DNA from: Psettodes erumei
Taxonomy: Eukaryota > Chordata > Actinopteri > Pleuronectiformes > Psettodidae
DNA: 64,000 bases
Direction: 5' to 3'
Assembly: GCA_016785225.1 (NCBI GenBank)
Contig: JAFBJZ010000847.1
Span: 62,001 to 126,000 of the forward strand
Shown here: positions 24,501 through 37,659 of the stretch, piece by piece
How positions within the stretch are numbered: the first letter of the stretch is position 1
Layout: each line of letters opens with the position of its first letter
Notes under the pieces: model-generated
The model's database searches: none
What the model saw: the letters and a program-made list of their open reading frames with translations, nothing else
What the model was told of the DNA's origin: nothing
Made by a program: the position numbers and the translations under genes

Positions 24501-24597
24501 GACTCCCCAGTATCTGACAGAAAGGAGTGTCCTCCTCTGCTGCTCCAAATGCCAACAGGAGCCCTGTAAAAACCACATTTGTAATCACTGGTAACAT
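21541..24597 (-). CDS. OlfC/V2R-like receptor gene F, complete, 6 exons, 838 aa, with GC-type donor
   Basis: Exons in transcript order: 24377..24597, 24004..24292, 23167..23916, 22842..23069, 22597..22720, 21541..22445. The donor after exon 4 reads AAAG|GCATTT, a GC in place of GT. The next GT downstream would break the frame, so I infer a GC-AG intron. If it cannot splice, the gene is damaged. Leader MLPVITNVVFTGLLLAFG, then QILGSPEFPLLSKEGDVTIG, much like gene E. Exon 3 is the shortest of the set (750 nt against 795-825). Most of the missing part is between DDFLV and KDFWEREFKC, where gene E has about ten to twelve more residues. All seven-helix motifs are intact; C-terminus PELNTKKHLMGK. 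268 bp of exon 6 are identical to gene D. Confidence 0.88.
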
Positions 24598-24660
24598 TTT
24601 CTACCCCAAGATCCCGATGGGGCAGAGCAACCCTAGTCTGGGTCAGAGAGAAAGCCGACA

Positions 24661-24669
24661 TTTTATAAT
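24661..24669 (-). promoter_or_regulatory. TATA box of gene F
   Basis: The minus strand reads ACATTATAAAATG 64 bp before the ATG at 24597. The spacing is like that of gene D. Confidence 0.45.
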
Positions 24670-26057
24670 GTTAACTGACGGCAGGGCTCACTGGCCTCTC
24701 ACTAACCAATCAGGGATAAGTGAGATTGGACTGTCTTGATTGGGTCTTTCATGAAATTTCGGTGCCATGACGGATTAAGGGACTAATTACTTTGCAAGTC
24801 AAGTTCTCTGTTCACAAGCTATGAATAACTAATTATGCACAGCTATAGATTAAACTGTCCAAAGGCCAGTCTTGTAAGAAATTTTAAAACCCAGCAAACC
24901 CAGGCCCTGTTTTTTATGCTCCGAAAACTTCCTCTTACTCCACTTCCTCTTTTTCTTTCTGTCACTTACATATATTTACATATATTTTATGATTTTGTGA
25001 CCACTTTCTGTTGTCAGCCCAAAATTCACCACAGTATGTTAATTGGGCACACACCTATTGTTCTTGAACATATTCAGCTGTTGCTTTGTTGTTGTGTGCT
25101 GAGAAAACATTTACAACAACATCAGGACAGAAGTTGTACATGTGAATATGTATATTTGTGTTTATAGCCTCATCCAGAAATCATTGTTATCTGATTGTGG
25201 AACATTTATATGTTCATTGTATGTCACATCCTTTTTAATGGAAATCTGCATTTGGATAAGGGAATTAAAGTTACACTTTTGACAGCTGATCAGAAATAAA
25301 CAATTCTACACACCTGATTTAGCAAGGCATTGGGCCATGTGATATTTAATTTGATATTATTGTTATTTTTCAGCCAAGGGATGATTAATAAAGATCTGAT
25401 TTGCCTCTTAGGCCCTTTTTAATTAAAAGAGAGATTGTTGTTTGTAGGGGTGCCTGTTAGTTTATAAAACACTTTAGGGTTCCCCAGAGGGCTTGTCTTT
25501 AGGGGCTGATTTAGAAGGAACACATGTTGTGAAGTGCTGGTGCCTCACGCCCTGACCATGACTTGCGCCTCAGGCTCTTCCCACTCAAAAATACTTTAAC
25601 AAACTCCCTCTAGAGTTCACAGTGTCTCCAACCTGCCTTCACACCTCTTCTTGCAGCTCACAGTGGAAACTTCCCTTCAGGGCTGTTGCATCATCATCCC
25701 ATTAAGATGAGAACTTAAGGATCTTGTCAAGTCTGTGCCCTGGAGGTCAGATTCTGACACTTTCATTTGTCCATGATGCTGCCTTTTCAACTCAACAAAC
25801 TTTATCTTTAAAATGTGGGAAGAGGAATCAAATTTTAATATGTTGTGCTAATGGTACAGACAAAACATCCAGTCAGATGTCACATTAGTGAATTTGTCAT
25901 TTGTAAAATATACCATACAGATCAGGTGTGACATCACAATGAATAACAAAGAAAACAAAATATACTTCTATTCTGAAAGGAAATGCATTGTTTTTTATTT
26001 GAAGCACAACAACTATGTGGTGGCTATTTTCAAATGAACCTATGAAGAAGTATAGTT

Positions 26058-26200
26058 TATCATGATGGTTGGCACAGTGGCTGAGTGGTTTGCATTTCTC
26101 ATAACAAAAAGGTCAAGGTCAAGACGGAACAAAGACCCCAACTTTGTGGCCTTGGTGTCTGTCTTTTTTCCCCATGTTGCATCCTGTTTTCCATATAAAG
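26058..26200 (+). repeat. Degenerate tRNA-derived SINE-like fragment
   Basis: GGTTGGCACAGTGGCTGAGTGG followed by AAAAAGGTCAAGGTC and GGCCTTGGTGTCTGTC resembles the common fish element that reads 'GGCACGGTGGC.CAGTGG ... AGAAGGTC..GGTTC ... GGCCTTGGTCTTTCTGTGTG'. The match is from memory and degenerate. Confidence 0.45.
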
Positions 26201-29200
26201 GGGCACTAGCATTACTGTTGATCTGTCTGTGTGGAATGGCCAAAATAATGCAAATCCTAAACATTTTATGAATGAACATCTGTTCTGTGAAGGCTTCCTG
26301 CAAAATTTCTCAACTTTGCATGAGCATGAGTGAGAGTGGGCACTGATGTTGGGGAATAAGATCATAATAGTAATATGATAATATGAGGCTGATTTCCCCC
26401 CCCATCCATATGGGCACAATAGCTATGAACCCTCCAGTTACAATAAACCAATTGCACAGGGCAAACCTGAGTGACCTGTGACACCCTACCACCATATGTA
26501 CAGAATGTGCAAAAGTAGCAAGCAAGGGAACAGAAAAGTCAAGATACAAAGCTGAAAATAGCATGCATGAATAAAAAGACAAACTTCTGCCACCCGTAGT
26601 GGCACCAATATGAGCGAAACTGAACAAAAATATGGGGAACAAACAACAAAATCAAATGGTAAACCTTATTTACACATTTGTGACTGTTTTGTCACAACAT
26701 CATTATTACAAGTTCAATCACACACTAGACTTTTCTTTGTGAGGAGCATAGCCATACCATGGACAATTTTGCCATCTCCTGGCAATGTTATGCAACAGCT
26801 GAATGCTGCAGTAATGAGAGAGATGGTGCTATTGACGATGATTATCATTATCATTGTAGACATTTGAGATGATATATAAGAAACACAGAAGTGTTATGTT
26901 TAATGTTATAAAGGGCAATCAAAGGGTCACAGCCAGAAAGACTCAGCTAATGAATGATATTGGCTCATAAGGGGTTAACATGTTTGTTATATTGTTTCAA
27001 ATTTGAACTTAATTAGAGTTTTTCATAAAATTCAAAACTAATTTTCAGAACTCAACCCCAAGAAATAAAAATGTGTGGTGTCCTCAGTTAAAACCAGTAG
27101 GGAGCCTTGCTACTCCATTCTGAATTAGGACAAGACAATGAACCCAGCAAAATGCATTGCATTTAGCAGAAAGTATTGGCTAAAACAAGACAGATCTGTG
27201 AAGGCTGTATGAATAAAACAATACACAATGCACCTTATAGAGCAAAACATTAAAAAACAACCTTTGATGGACCTGCAGGATTGCAGCCCATACCATATAG
27301 CCATATTAAATTACATCCAAATTGTGAATGGAGGAACATCAAGATCCCATTAGGTCAGCCCAGATGTAAACCCCGTTCAAATGTATTGTTATTTTATCAG
27401 ACATATATGACTTGGGTGAACAAAGGCAAGTTGCTTCAATTCTTTGGCCAGAAATGCAAGAAAGTCAGCCCGTACTGAGATGGATGGTTGGAGACCCGGC
27501 CAAAATACATTAAATAAATAAGGTTAATGCTGAGCCCTTGTTACATCAATGTATTAGTAATCATCAATGGACTGTTTATATAATTCATTTTGTGGATTCA
27601 GGGTTTGACAGGGGTGACATTTTTTTGGATCACTTGAAACTCTGGAGTTTGTATCTCTAATGAGCATTTGATTACATTGAGAGTCATTGTATGTAAAAAA
27701 TAACAACATCTAAATGCAAAAACCCAACAGAATATCACTGGGTTTGTTAAACAGGCTCTGACATGCCAGATTTGGCACATTGAACCTTAAGTTGTATTGT
27801 ATTCTCTCCAGTACCAAACTAATTAGTGTAGCTGGCATTGAATCATGATTCTGCTGTAGCCTCCCTAATTAATGTTAGTGCCTTGTTTTGAAAGAGGCGA
27901 GATCACTTTCCATTAAAATTTAAAATTAATTAATTTCCAGCACAACACCTGCTGAGCTCCTGTTTCATAGCCTCAGGCCCAGATGTCATCACTCTTGTCG
28001 GAAACAGTTGCTTGTCTTTGCTTGCCCAGCTGGTCCCCTTGTCACCCCTCTCACCCCCTGGGTAAAAGGTAAATTGCCAGGACTAGGTTGATGCCATGAC
28101 GCCAACTGCCTTCCATTGTATACACAATAACAAGTTTTAAGTGCTTCCCAGGTGTGTGTTATGCTTCACTGCATGCTGTTATTCATGACCAATTAAAATT
28201 AAAACACTTTCTGCTGATAGGTTATGTTCCTAATATCACTTCATTTCCCCCCAAAAAACACACACCACATGAACACAGCCATACTGTCATACTGTACCTC
28301 CTCTCCACATGGTACACATTTTACACATTTTTTCCATCAACTCATTTTGTGTCATGCTCAAATTTTTAACAATGAATAACAATATAGAGACATTAACATT
28401 GTGAAACTCATACAATACTACACCAATGATGTAGGCAAACAAACTTCAACAGAGCGTGCAAATCATCAGTGAATGAATAATTTATTCAGTGAATGAAACA
28501 AATGCCTAACCTTTCATCGGCAAGGCAAGGTTGATCAGATAAGCAGTTTCAGATGTGTTTTCTGTTTCACTAAGAAATTGCTAGATATCTAAGGGCTAGT
28601 ATGTACTATCTAATCAGCGGAGGAGAATAACTCAAACTACAATTTTTCAGTCAAATCTCATCTCAAATCCCGCTCTGATCCTTTTGTATTTACATGGATT
28701 TAACATGTCTTCATCTGTCTGATAAAGACAAGAGCTATTTGCCTTATTTTACAACTATTTAGCTTATTTGATTGTGGCAACAGAGATGCAGACAGGAAAC
28801 ATGGGGGGAAATGGTAGAACAAAGAGCCAAGACAACCATATCATCTGCAAAATTCATGAGGTAGTCCTGACAGGCCTGAGGTAGAAATATAAAGCACTTT
28901 CTAAATCTCAGCAGTGTTGAGAGATTCAGTTTATGGAAATCACAATTAGAATCCATAGCAAGGACTCCTACAATACCTACATTTCTGTATCTACGGCCAC
29001 AGATGCTGCTGTTCTTCTAGACTCCCAACACCTGCCTGCTGCTTAAAGATTCCACTGAACCAGCCAAGACTAAAGCTGATTCCACGTGAGCATGGAATTG
29101 TCATTCTTAACTTGATTGCCTCCTTGACTAGGGGGGTGCACTAGCTTTGGTGTTACCAGAGCAGACACAGATGACCCTCTGGCCATGAAGCAGTCTTCTC

Positions 29201-30098
29201 TGAACTTGTCCTCAGCCTCCCTATTAAGATGAATTTTATCTGCAGATTCATTGTTAAGTCTGGTCTTGTTTCAACCCCTGCTGTGCACGTTCAGCAGAAG
29301 ATGTAGCAAAGAAAGGAGAGAGAGTTTTGGGTTCTCACTGAAAAATCTGGCTGTTATATACAGTATATGAATTACACATTATCCCTTTATGTTGATAATG
29401 AGGAAATGAGTTACTTGAGTTTTTTAATGCATCTGTTTAAATATTCAAATGTATGAAATGACTAATATTCTCTCTTCCCTTCCCTCAATCTGTCTGCTTA
29501 CACCTATCTGCACATTCTTTGGGCTTCACAGAATCTAGTGTAACACCTAGTACTCAGGGGCTTCAGTTATTTTGGATCACATATTCCTTTGAGGACAACT
29601 GTGATACAGTCACAATCTCATTGTTGTTCCCTTCCCAATCAGAATGTTTTCAGAAATAACTTTTTCCCCCTGTGAACATGGGCGCTGAGACCAAGCTCTT
29701 ACTTACAAGAAAGTGCACTACTTAGTGCACTTCTGTCTTATGTCACACAGGGACATATTAGGTGAATAAGACAAGCTATGACCCGAGGCAGTACAACATA
29801 CAGCATGTTAATATTGCTTTTTCTGTGGTGTTCTGTTGTGTAGCCTGCAGGGTTTGTCCTCGTAATGATATGCATAACACCCTAATGACTCATTAATCTC
29901 ATCACATTTACCCTGGTTAATCCCACCTCAGGATATTATGGAAGAAGAAGTAGAAGAAGATGCAAAAAAAAATCAAAAACGTTATCTTATGTGAAAGTTA
30001 TGTTGATCACATAGAACAACATTAATGTTTCTTGTGTTTTCATAAGTTTGATACAACTGTGAAGGTTTCCTCTCTTCACTATTTGTTTCATATTTGTT

Positions 30099-30114
30099 TG
30101 TGTGTGTGTGTGTG
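30099..30114. repeat. (TG)n microsatellite
   Basis: Uninterrupted TG units, about eight copies. They are followed by a short AG-rich stretch. Confidence 0.85.
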
Positions 30115-30444
30115 ACAGAGAGAGAGAACGCAAGAGGGAGCGGCTGTCTGTGTGTGTGTTTGAAAGACACATAACTTCATTTAGTTGCCAGGTGACATGG
30201 GTCTGCTGTCTACTTCTTCACATCACTGAAGGATGAGTTAGGCCCAGTCAGGCATGAATTGTGAGAGAAGAGAGCTCTTGTTTTTTTTTTTCCATTTCAC
30301 TCAAGCATTTTACTCAAGCACTCATGAGTTCTTTGTTATTGTTGTTACTTACTGTGAAACCTATGGGAAGGGGCCCCTTTTTCCCTTGATCAGATGCCCA
30401 GGTGGAATAAGGTCGATTTGACAGATATGATGTGGGGTGGGAAG

Positions 30445-30453
30445 CATATATAA
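30445..30453 (+). promoter_or_regulatory. Possible TATA box of gene G
   Basis: GCATATATAAGC lies about 290 bp before the ATG of gene G. This is further than the 40-90 bp seen for the minus-strand genes, so gene G would have a longer 5' leader or another promoter. Weak evidence. Confidence 0.25.
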
Positions 30454-30744
30454 GCTACAGAACAGCAAATCTTACTGACACAAAAGACTGGATAACTTGT
30501 CTCTGCTGTGTTAATGGTCGCGGCACTCTTAAAGTGTTAAATGAACCTGAAGTAACAACAGGGTTTATATGAGCGTTGATGAAATGCCTTGTGTTAATTG
30601 GTTGGAATTAGTTTCTGTATTGATTTCCTGTTTTAAATGACCCCTGATGCATTGTTAGGTGTTTTGCTGGCTAACATGGTATTTTTTGGCTCATTATTTG
30701 ATGTTTGTATGAATTATCCAAACATATTCTAGCGTGAAAAAAGG

Positions 30745-33700
30745 ATGAATTACTTCTGGATGAGCTCGGCAGAGCACATTCCTTCATGGAGAAAGACTGA
30801 TCTTGTGCTTTTGGGTCTTCTGTGGTGTGGGATTTTTCCCCACAACACCTGCCAAGACCAGAGCCAGCAGTGTAAAATAATCCCAGGTTCCATGCCCCTC
30901 CCTGCGCTGGAGAAAAAGGGGGACATTGTCTTGGGAGGACTCTTCTCCCTTCATGACATGGTGATCGAGCCCAGTCTCTCCTTCACCTCTACACCTTCTC
31001 CCACACAATGTGCCAGGTAAGATGGTTTTAACTAGTCCTCAAATTGCTGGAGCGAAACAACTGTAATCTAATATGGCAGAAATCATGTTTCCATATTTCA
31101 GTACATTAGTGTAGTAAGTGAAATAAAGTTCTTTGTTACAGAGCTTCACACTTAGATTTGTGTAGAAAAATCGCTTTCAAATTGCTTCATACTTTTCCTA
31201 CTAGATTTAACTTTCGGACATTCCGCTGGATGCAAACAATGATCTTTGCCATTGAGGAGATTAACAGAGATGGCAGACTGCTTCCCAATGTCACACTGGG
31301 CTATAAGATCTATGATTCATGCAGTACACCCCATCAGGCTCTAAGGGCTGCCATGGAGTTAATGGGGACTGAGAAGGCAGCAAAAGCTGATGGAGAGACA
31401 CAGCGTAAAGGCACCTGTCGTGAGACTGTACCTGCAGTGATAGGAGATGGGGGCTCTACTCAGTCTCTTGTGGTGGCCCGTTTCCTGGGAGTCTTCAGTG
31501 TACCACAGGTTAGTTAGTCATAGCTGCTCTACAACTGTGTACCAGTCATTCACTTTCTGTTGAAGCCACATGTCCAGTGTAGAGTAAACAGTGTGAATTG
31601 CTTTTTACCACCATATCGTTTGTTGTTATCTCCTCTGGGGAGGGTTGAACTCCACAGTAAAATTAAATGCATGGTTTCCTTTAATCTGTGTTCTGTGAGT
31701 TATTGACTATTTTAAGAAAGTGTAAATGTTGAACATTGGGCACTGTTTCCTGAAATTATCAGATGTGTTTTCTTCCATTCAGGTTAGTTATTTCTCCAGC
31801 TGTGCCTGCCTTAGTAACAAAAATGAGTTTCCTGCCTTTTTAAGGACCATGCCCAGTGACTTTTTCCAGGTTAGAGGCAGCAGACACATTCATGTCACTC
31901 ACAATGTGATGCAGCTCCTCTACACAAATGAAAACTTTTCTGTTCTTTTCTGAAACAATATAAATCATTTTCTCTCTTGCGAGCTCTCTCTCTATATGTA
32001 CTAGGTTGATGCACTAATACAACTTGTCAAGCATTTTGGCTGGACATGGGTGGGTGTGATTGCAGGCGATGATGCCTATGGCCACGGTGGGGCAAATATA
32101 TTTGCCGATAAGGTGGGTGACATACCCATAAATAAAGAATATTGCAATGTTGCAATTTTCAGTGTAACTTATTGAACTTGAGAAACATGACATAAATTAA
32201 GTTGTTGTGTATCTCCTCTTTGCTCTCCTAGGTCAGAAAGTTAGGTGCTTGTGTTGCTCTCCATGAGATCATCCCTAAGAACCGAGCACAGACTGCAATT
32301 TCATCCATTGTTTCCAAGATCCGCTCCTCCGGAGCTCGGGTGATTCTGGTGTTTGCCATAGAACAAGATGCAGCAGCATTGTTTGATGAAGCACTCAGGC
32401 ATGATGCTTTCAGCTGCTCAAATTTCCCAAAATACAGAAGTGTTTATAATATACTCAGCATTGTTAATGTGTGAGGTGTTTGTTAATTCATAAATGGCTA
32501 TATTTCATATCTCTTGACTTTAGAGAGGGCCTCACTGGGATACAATGGTTGGCCAGTGAGGCGTGGAGTACGGCTGCTGTCCTCTCCATCCCCAAAAAGT
32601 ACCACCGCATCCTCCAGGGTTCTATGGGATTTGCAATTCGGCAAGCACACATCCCTGGATTGCAGGACTTTCTGCTTCGCTTGCACCCTGCGAGCCCAGA
32701 TGCCCTCAAAGATCCCTTCCTGAAATCTTTCTGGGAAGAGGTGTTTCAGTGCCACCTGGGTTTGCAGGCTGAAGGTCAGGAGCATAATATTGATAAACCT
32801 CCATGCTCTGGTGCAGAGGAGTTGGGGAGTGTGAAAAACATATATTCAGATGTGTCACAGCTAAGGATTTCCTACAATGTCTATAAGGCTGTGTATGCCA
32901 TTGCCCATGCACTCAAGGCTATGAGAAGCTGCGTGAAAGGAAAAGGGCCATTTCCTTTGCAGTCCTGTCCAGATACAGACAATATACAACCATGGCAGGT
33001 ATTATCTTAACAAAAGTTATTGTCATGCATGTAAAACATTATTTATAGATTTTGGTAATTCTACAAGATGGTCATAAGCACTTCTTTTTCCTAGCTGCTT
33101 CATTACATAAAAAAGGTGGAATACTTGAACTCATTTGGTGATGAAACCAAGTTTGATCAGAATGGCGACCCTGCAGCCATGTATGATCTGATTAACTGGC
33201 AACTGAGACCAGATGAAGAAATGGAGTTTGTCACTATTGGCAAATTTGATGAGATGATCGGAAAACAAAAACTCCAGATCCAGGAACACAACATTGTATG
33301 GAATGGCAATCAAACAAAAGTAGGGATCTTAATAGAGTAAAACAATGTTTTGCTAATTGCAATTTGTGCAACAATATTTTCATTATGCAACTCTATTGTG
33401 AGTGTGTAGTATGTGCTTCCTCTTTTGCTTAGGTTCCCTTGTCGGTATGCAGCAGCATTTGTCCCCCAGGTACCCGTAAGGCAATCAGACCTAACTTCCC
33501 TATCTGCTGCCATGATTGTGTGGTTTGTACAGCTGGGGAGATTAGCAACCAGACTGGTGAGGAAAGACTACTTGCCCACAGTATGTTTTAGAATCTGACC
33601 TACTGTACAGTTGCAGTGCAAAAGTCTTCTTGTCTTTCCTTTAGATGCCATAGAGTGTGTGCGTTGCCTGCCAGAGTTCTGGTCCAACACTGACAGGACA

Positions 33701-34657
33701 GTCTGTATCCCCAAAGAAGTGGAGTTTCTCTCCTTCACTGATACAATGGGCATCACCCTGATGGCTATTTCTCTTATTGGCTCCTTCTGCACCTGTGTTG
33801 TGGTCTACATATTCTCATATCACAGAACCACCCCCATTGTCAGGGCTAACAACTCTGAGCTGAGCTTCCTGCTGCTTTTCTCTTTGACTCTTTGTTTTCT
33901 GTGTTCTCTGACTTTCATTGGCCGGCCCTCTGAGTGGTCCTGCATGCTGCGCCGCACAGCATTTGGGATCACCTTTGTCCTCTGTACCTCTTGTATTCTG
34001 GGGAAAACTATAGTGGTGCTAATGGCCTTCAAGGCTACACTTCCAGGCAGAAATGTCATGAAATGGTTTGGGCCTAGGCAGCAAAAAGCAATCATTATCT
34101 TCTGTACACTTGTCCAGGTAAGGACTTCTAACTCTTCTTGCACTTTGAAAGGTTAGAGTAGCTTTTATTCAAATAGTTGAAAAAAGTCATCTTCAAGATT
34201 TCTTCTTTCAATTCAGGTCATCATCTGTACAGCGTGGCTAGTTGTTGCTCCCCCTACTCCTCGCAAGTTGATGCCACGTGAGAGTGCAATTGTCATTCTC
34301 TTGTGTGATGAAGGTTCACCCATAGCCTTTGCTCTAGTTCTGGGCTACATTGGCCTGCTGGCCTGCATCTGCCTCATCTTGGCCTTTCTGGCAAGGAAGC
34401 TCCCTGACAACTTCAATGAGGCCAGACTCATCACCTTCAGCATGCTGATTTTTTGTGCTGTGTGGGTAGCCTTTGTTCCTGCCTATGTCAGCTCTCCAGG
34501 GAAGTACTCCACAGTCACTGAGGTGTTTGCTATCTTGGCCTCCAGTTATGGACTGCTGGGATGCATCTTTGCACCAAAGTGCTACATAATCCTACTGAGA
34601 CCAGAAAAGAACACTAAGAAACACTTGATGTCCAAAGTTACCATTGACAAATTTTAA
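30745..34657 (+). CDS. OlfC/V2R-like receptor gene G, plus strand, 10 coding exons, 891 aa
   Basis: Exons: 30745..31016, 31205..31508, 31783..31869, 32005..32112, 32232..32398, 32524..32998, 33095..33319, 33433..33556, 33645..34117, 34217..34657. All junctions keep phase and 2676 nt are open. The usual single flytrap exon is split into four, and the seven-helix exon is split after CTLVQ; one donor (32399) is GC. Motifs: leader LVLLGLLWCGIF, GDIVLGGLFSLHD, FRWMQTMIFAIEEIN, SYFSSCACLSNKNEF, KHFGWTWVGVIAGDDAYG, GLTGIQWLASEAW, NIQPWQ, ICCHDCVVCTAGE, then SELSFLLLFSLTL, LARKLPDNFNEARLITFS and PEKNTKKHLMSK. Pocket: GGSTQS keeps the Ser equivalent to CaSR S147, and SYFSSC keeps a Ser at S170, unlike the Thr/Cys of genes A-F; the Asp of MPSD and Tyr of DDAYG are kept. 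Clearly a different subfamily from the minus-strand array. Confidence 0.9.
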
Positions 34658-35001
34658 GAGAATTTTCGGACAATGTTTTCATTCCAATTACACATGCATT
34701 TCTTGTACTCGCTCTTTTCTGGCTGATTAGAAACACATTTAAACTTCAACTTAAAGTGTGGAAAACAATGGTAAGCAAGTGGTGGCAGAGACAAAGTGTC
34801 TGAAACTTCCTGTCCTGTGAATGTGACAGTTACATTTTACCACCAGATGGTAGTAGTGTGCTGCCTGGGTTCCCTTCTGTCATTCATTATGCCCCATCAC
34901 AAAATGCTGTCACACACCTCTATTCTTACCAATTACTTTCCCCAGTGTCTTTATTACTTCATTTTCACTCTCATATTACTGTGAATTTGTACCTTTTGTG
35001 T

Positions 35002-35007
35002 AATAAA
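35002..35007 (+). promoter_or_regulatory. Possible polyadenylation signal of gene G
   Basis: AATAAA 345 bp after the stop codon of gene G, within TAATAAAAAAAAAAC. It is the first such hexamer seen after the gene. Confidence 0.4.
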
Positions 35008-35009
35008 AA

Positions 35010-37655
35010 AAAAACTTACACTTCATTACTTTATTTGGACGGTGGTGTAGAAATAAAGACAGGAAGAATAATCACAGATTCAATACGACATTCCAATCAA
35101 GAGTTGATGTATCCTATGAACCCCCACAGTCTGTTTCACCTCCCTCCCCAGTTGAGGATTCAACATGGTCGACATTTCACAGAAAACGTGAAATACTTGT
35201 TTTGGATCAAATTGTTTATTTTTCCAGCCCCATAACACTTCTTTGACATCCCCAGTGGAAATTGAAGGACAGCTCAGTGCTCGAGCTGAATGGGACTTGG
35301 CAGCAGTGTCCACGCTGATTTGACCTGAGGTAGAATGATGAGGTCCAGAGTCTCTTAGGTATGCTTAGTGGAAATCACTGCTGTCATTGGTTAATTAAAT
35401 CCTCATACTCCAGAGGCCTTTACACATAAGAATCAGGCCTGGCTTTTCCCTACAATAACAAACTAAAACGTCAGACATTTTTCCAGCTCCACACAGCTGC
35501 TCTCAGGCTAACAATGATTATCCACCACTGATTGATCTGTCGTTCCTCCCAAGGCAGAGGAATAAATTGGAAGATGGAGAGATGTTGTGTCTCTGACGTC
35601 TATCGGTGCAGGCAGGGGAAGAGGTGTTGAGAGAGGCAGATGGACAGAAGTGTAAAATTGACACTATTGCTTTATTTATATTTGTTATAAGACAGTATGA
35701 GATAGTATATTGAATTCTCCTTGTAGTGCATACAGCCTGTCTCTATTTCATTTCAAAGAATATTCCCCTCAGATCATCGCACAATGTGCTTGATTTAATT
35801 AAGGGACGCAGCATAGATCATCTTCATTTGAGGGTTAAATAATTAATTTGGTTTGAATGAGAAAACACTATGTTGTAAATTCTTCAATAAAATGAATGGG
35901 CCATCCAATTACCCGGCACGCAGATGTAAAATGAAGCATGTCATGGCTATAAAAAATGTATTAAAAGGGTGACTGAGTGAAGAGAATACGTCCAGAATTC
36001 AAAGAAATCCATTCCTAGGAATAGTGACAAAGGATACGTCGAGACGTGACGACATGCCTTTGCTGACAGTGTAGACATAAACACCGGAGGGAAACTGAAA
36101 GATGTAATGAGGGTATGACTTCTACTTACATCAATTTGCTCAGTCACGTCATCAGTAGTTCTTTTTGTTATGGCAAACACTGACCAGATGTTTTTCTTTT
36201 ATGACTAAAAGCATGCACCAGCAGATACACGTGAGGGTTCAGCTCGCTGAAAACAGAGGTTAAAGAATGATGCTGCTTAGTGATGCTAATTACTGTTTCA
36301 TGAATATTAAGTTGTGATATCTCAGGCTGTAAGGAAGTGTGAACTGCAATTAGGCTACAGAGATACGTGGCTGGATTAGATAAAACAAACACAGCAAAGT
36401 GAAACAGCCCTGCAGTACATTTCATTTTGGTGCAGCCTGTATGTTTTTTGTGTTTTGACAGTGTCAAAAGTGTTGCTTCACCTTAATAGTCTGTTTTGAG
36501 GAGGTAGTCTGCAGAGTTGTTAAGCTAAGCCTCTCTCACCTGGTGCTGTCCACAACTATACTACTACTTCTATGTTTCCGCCCACTTGAATGTTTGCCAG
36601 TAACACTAGTAAATCCCGACTACAAAAGCTGCAATTAGCTTGGTGTGTCAGTTGCAGTCAGACAAGCACCATTTTTTGTAAGCTCTCAAGACAAAATAAT
36701 TGGCATGGGTAAAAGAAGTCTGAAATCTTTTGCCAGGATTGGGGATGCATTGATAATAAACTGTGTAAAATTATGTGAAATGACAATGGTTTCAGAAATG
36801 ATGACAGCATATGCAAAAAAAAATCAAACAATAAAGCTGCACTAAAAACTGTGGCAGACTGAAAACAGGGCCATTTATTGCAGTCGAGGGTTCAGTTGTA
36901 AAGTCATCACTGTTACTGACGATGATGTAAAATGAAAGAAACAGGTTTTAAAGGAGTAGTGTATGTAAGTAATTTTACATAATCATTATATATGGCTGTA
37001 GAGTTCAGTAAATGATACTATTTATACTGTGACCTAAACGATCCTCTCATGTGTCTCTTGTGCATTAATCCTGACCGCTTCTACTCCAGCTTTGTTTTAC
37101 AGAGGAGATGGGCACCATAGAAACTGCACTAGAAACTAATGGTCTATGCCATAATAGCATCATTCACTGAGACCCACGTGGTTGCCTACATTCTATACAG
37201 CAGCAAATGAGGTCTAACAAATCCCATGGAACTGAAGTGGCTGTAATGGTGACAGCTTTTTTCGATGTGGCATAAGACACTAGGCTAATGTAATCTTTGT
37301 TTGTAATGTCTGGATGTTCTAAAATGGGAGGATAGACAAGGCGCGCTGACATACTGTGGCCAAAAGACAGCAACACAGCATTTTTCACACTGGATGATAC
37401 GTGTACAACACAAACAATCACACTTGACTGTCTGATGAGTGACTGTTAATGATGGGCTGTCACGGTGAGCTAATAGTATGATGAAATGTTTATCTCCATT
37501 TATGTAGACATGCAAATGCAGATTTTTTTTCCTGCAGTACATTGAAAGGCAACATAGATCAAGTTTCAGTTCTGTTTGAAATATTATGCATTTAACTATC
37601 AACCTATCTGGCCATCAGTTGTTGTTTTAGGGTTTTTTGTGTTTCAAATCATCAC
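35010..37655. other. Intergenic region between gene G and the OlfC pseudogene
   Basis: No gene or receptor fragment is recognised on either strand. ORFs are short and unrelated to known families as far as I can see. Confidence 0.55.
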
Positions 37656-37659
37656 TGCA

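Larger units (their letters stand above)
24670..30440. other. Gene-poor intergenic region between the minus-strand array and gene G
   Basis: Nearly 6 kb without a recognisable receptor exon, RNA gene or conserved protein on either strand. The ORFs are short or lack family motifs. It includes one tRNA-SINE-like repeat fragment (26058-26200), an AGAAGAAGTAGAAGAAG motif at 29942-29960 and a TG repeat at 30099-30114. Confidence 0.6.

Noticed and set aside
26310..26642. 110-codon minus-strand ORF in the gene-poor region
   Set aside because: No motif, no splice context and no similarity that I recognise. The length is within chance for AT-moderate DNA.
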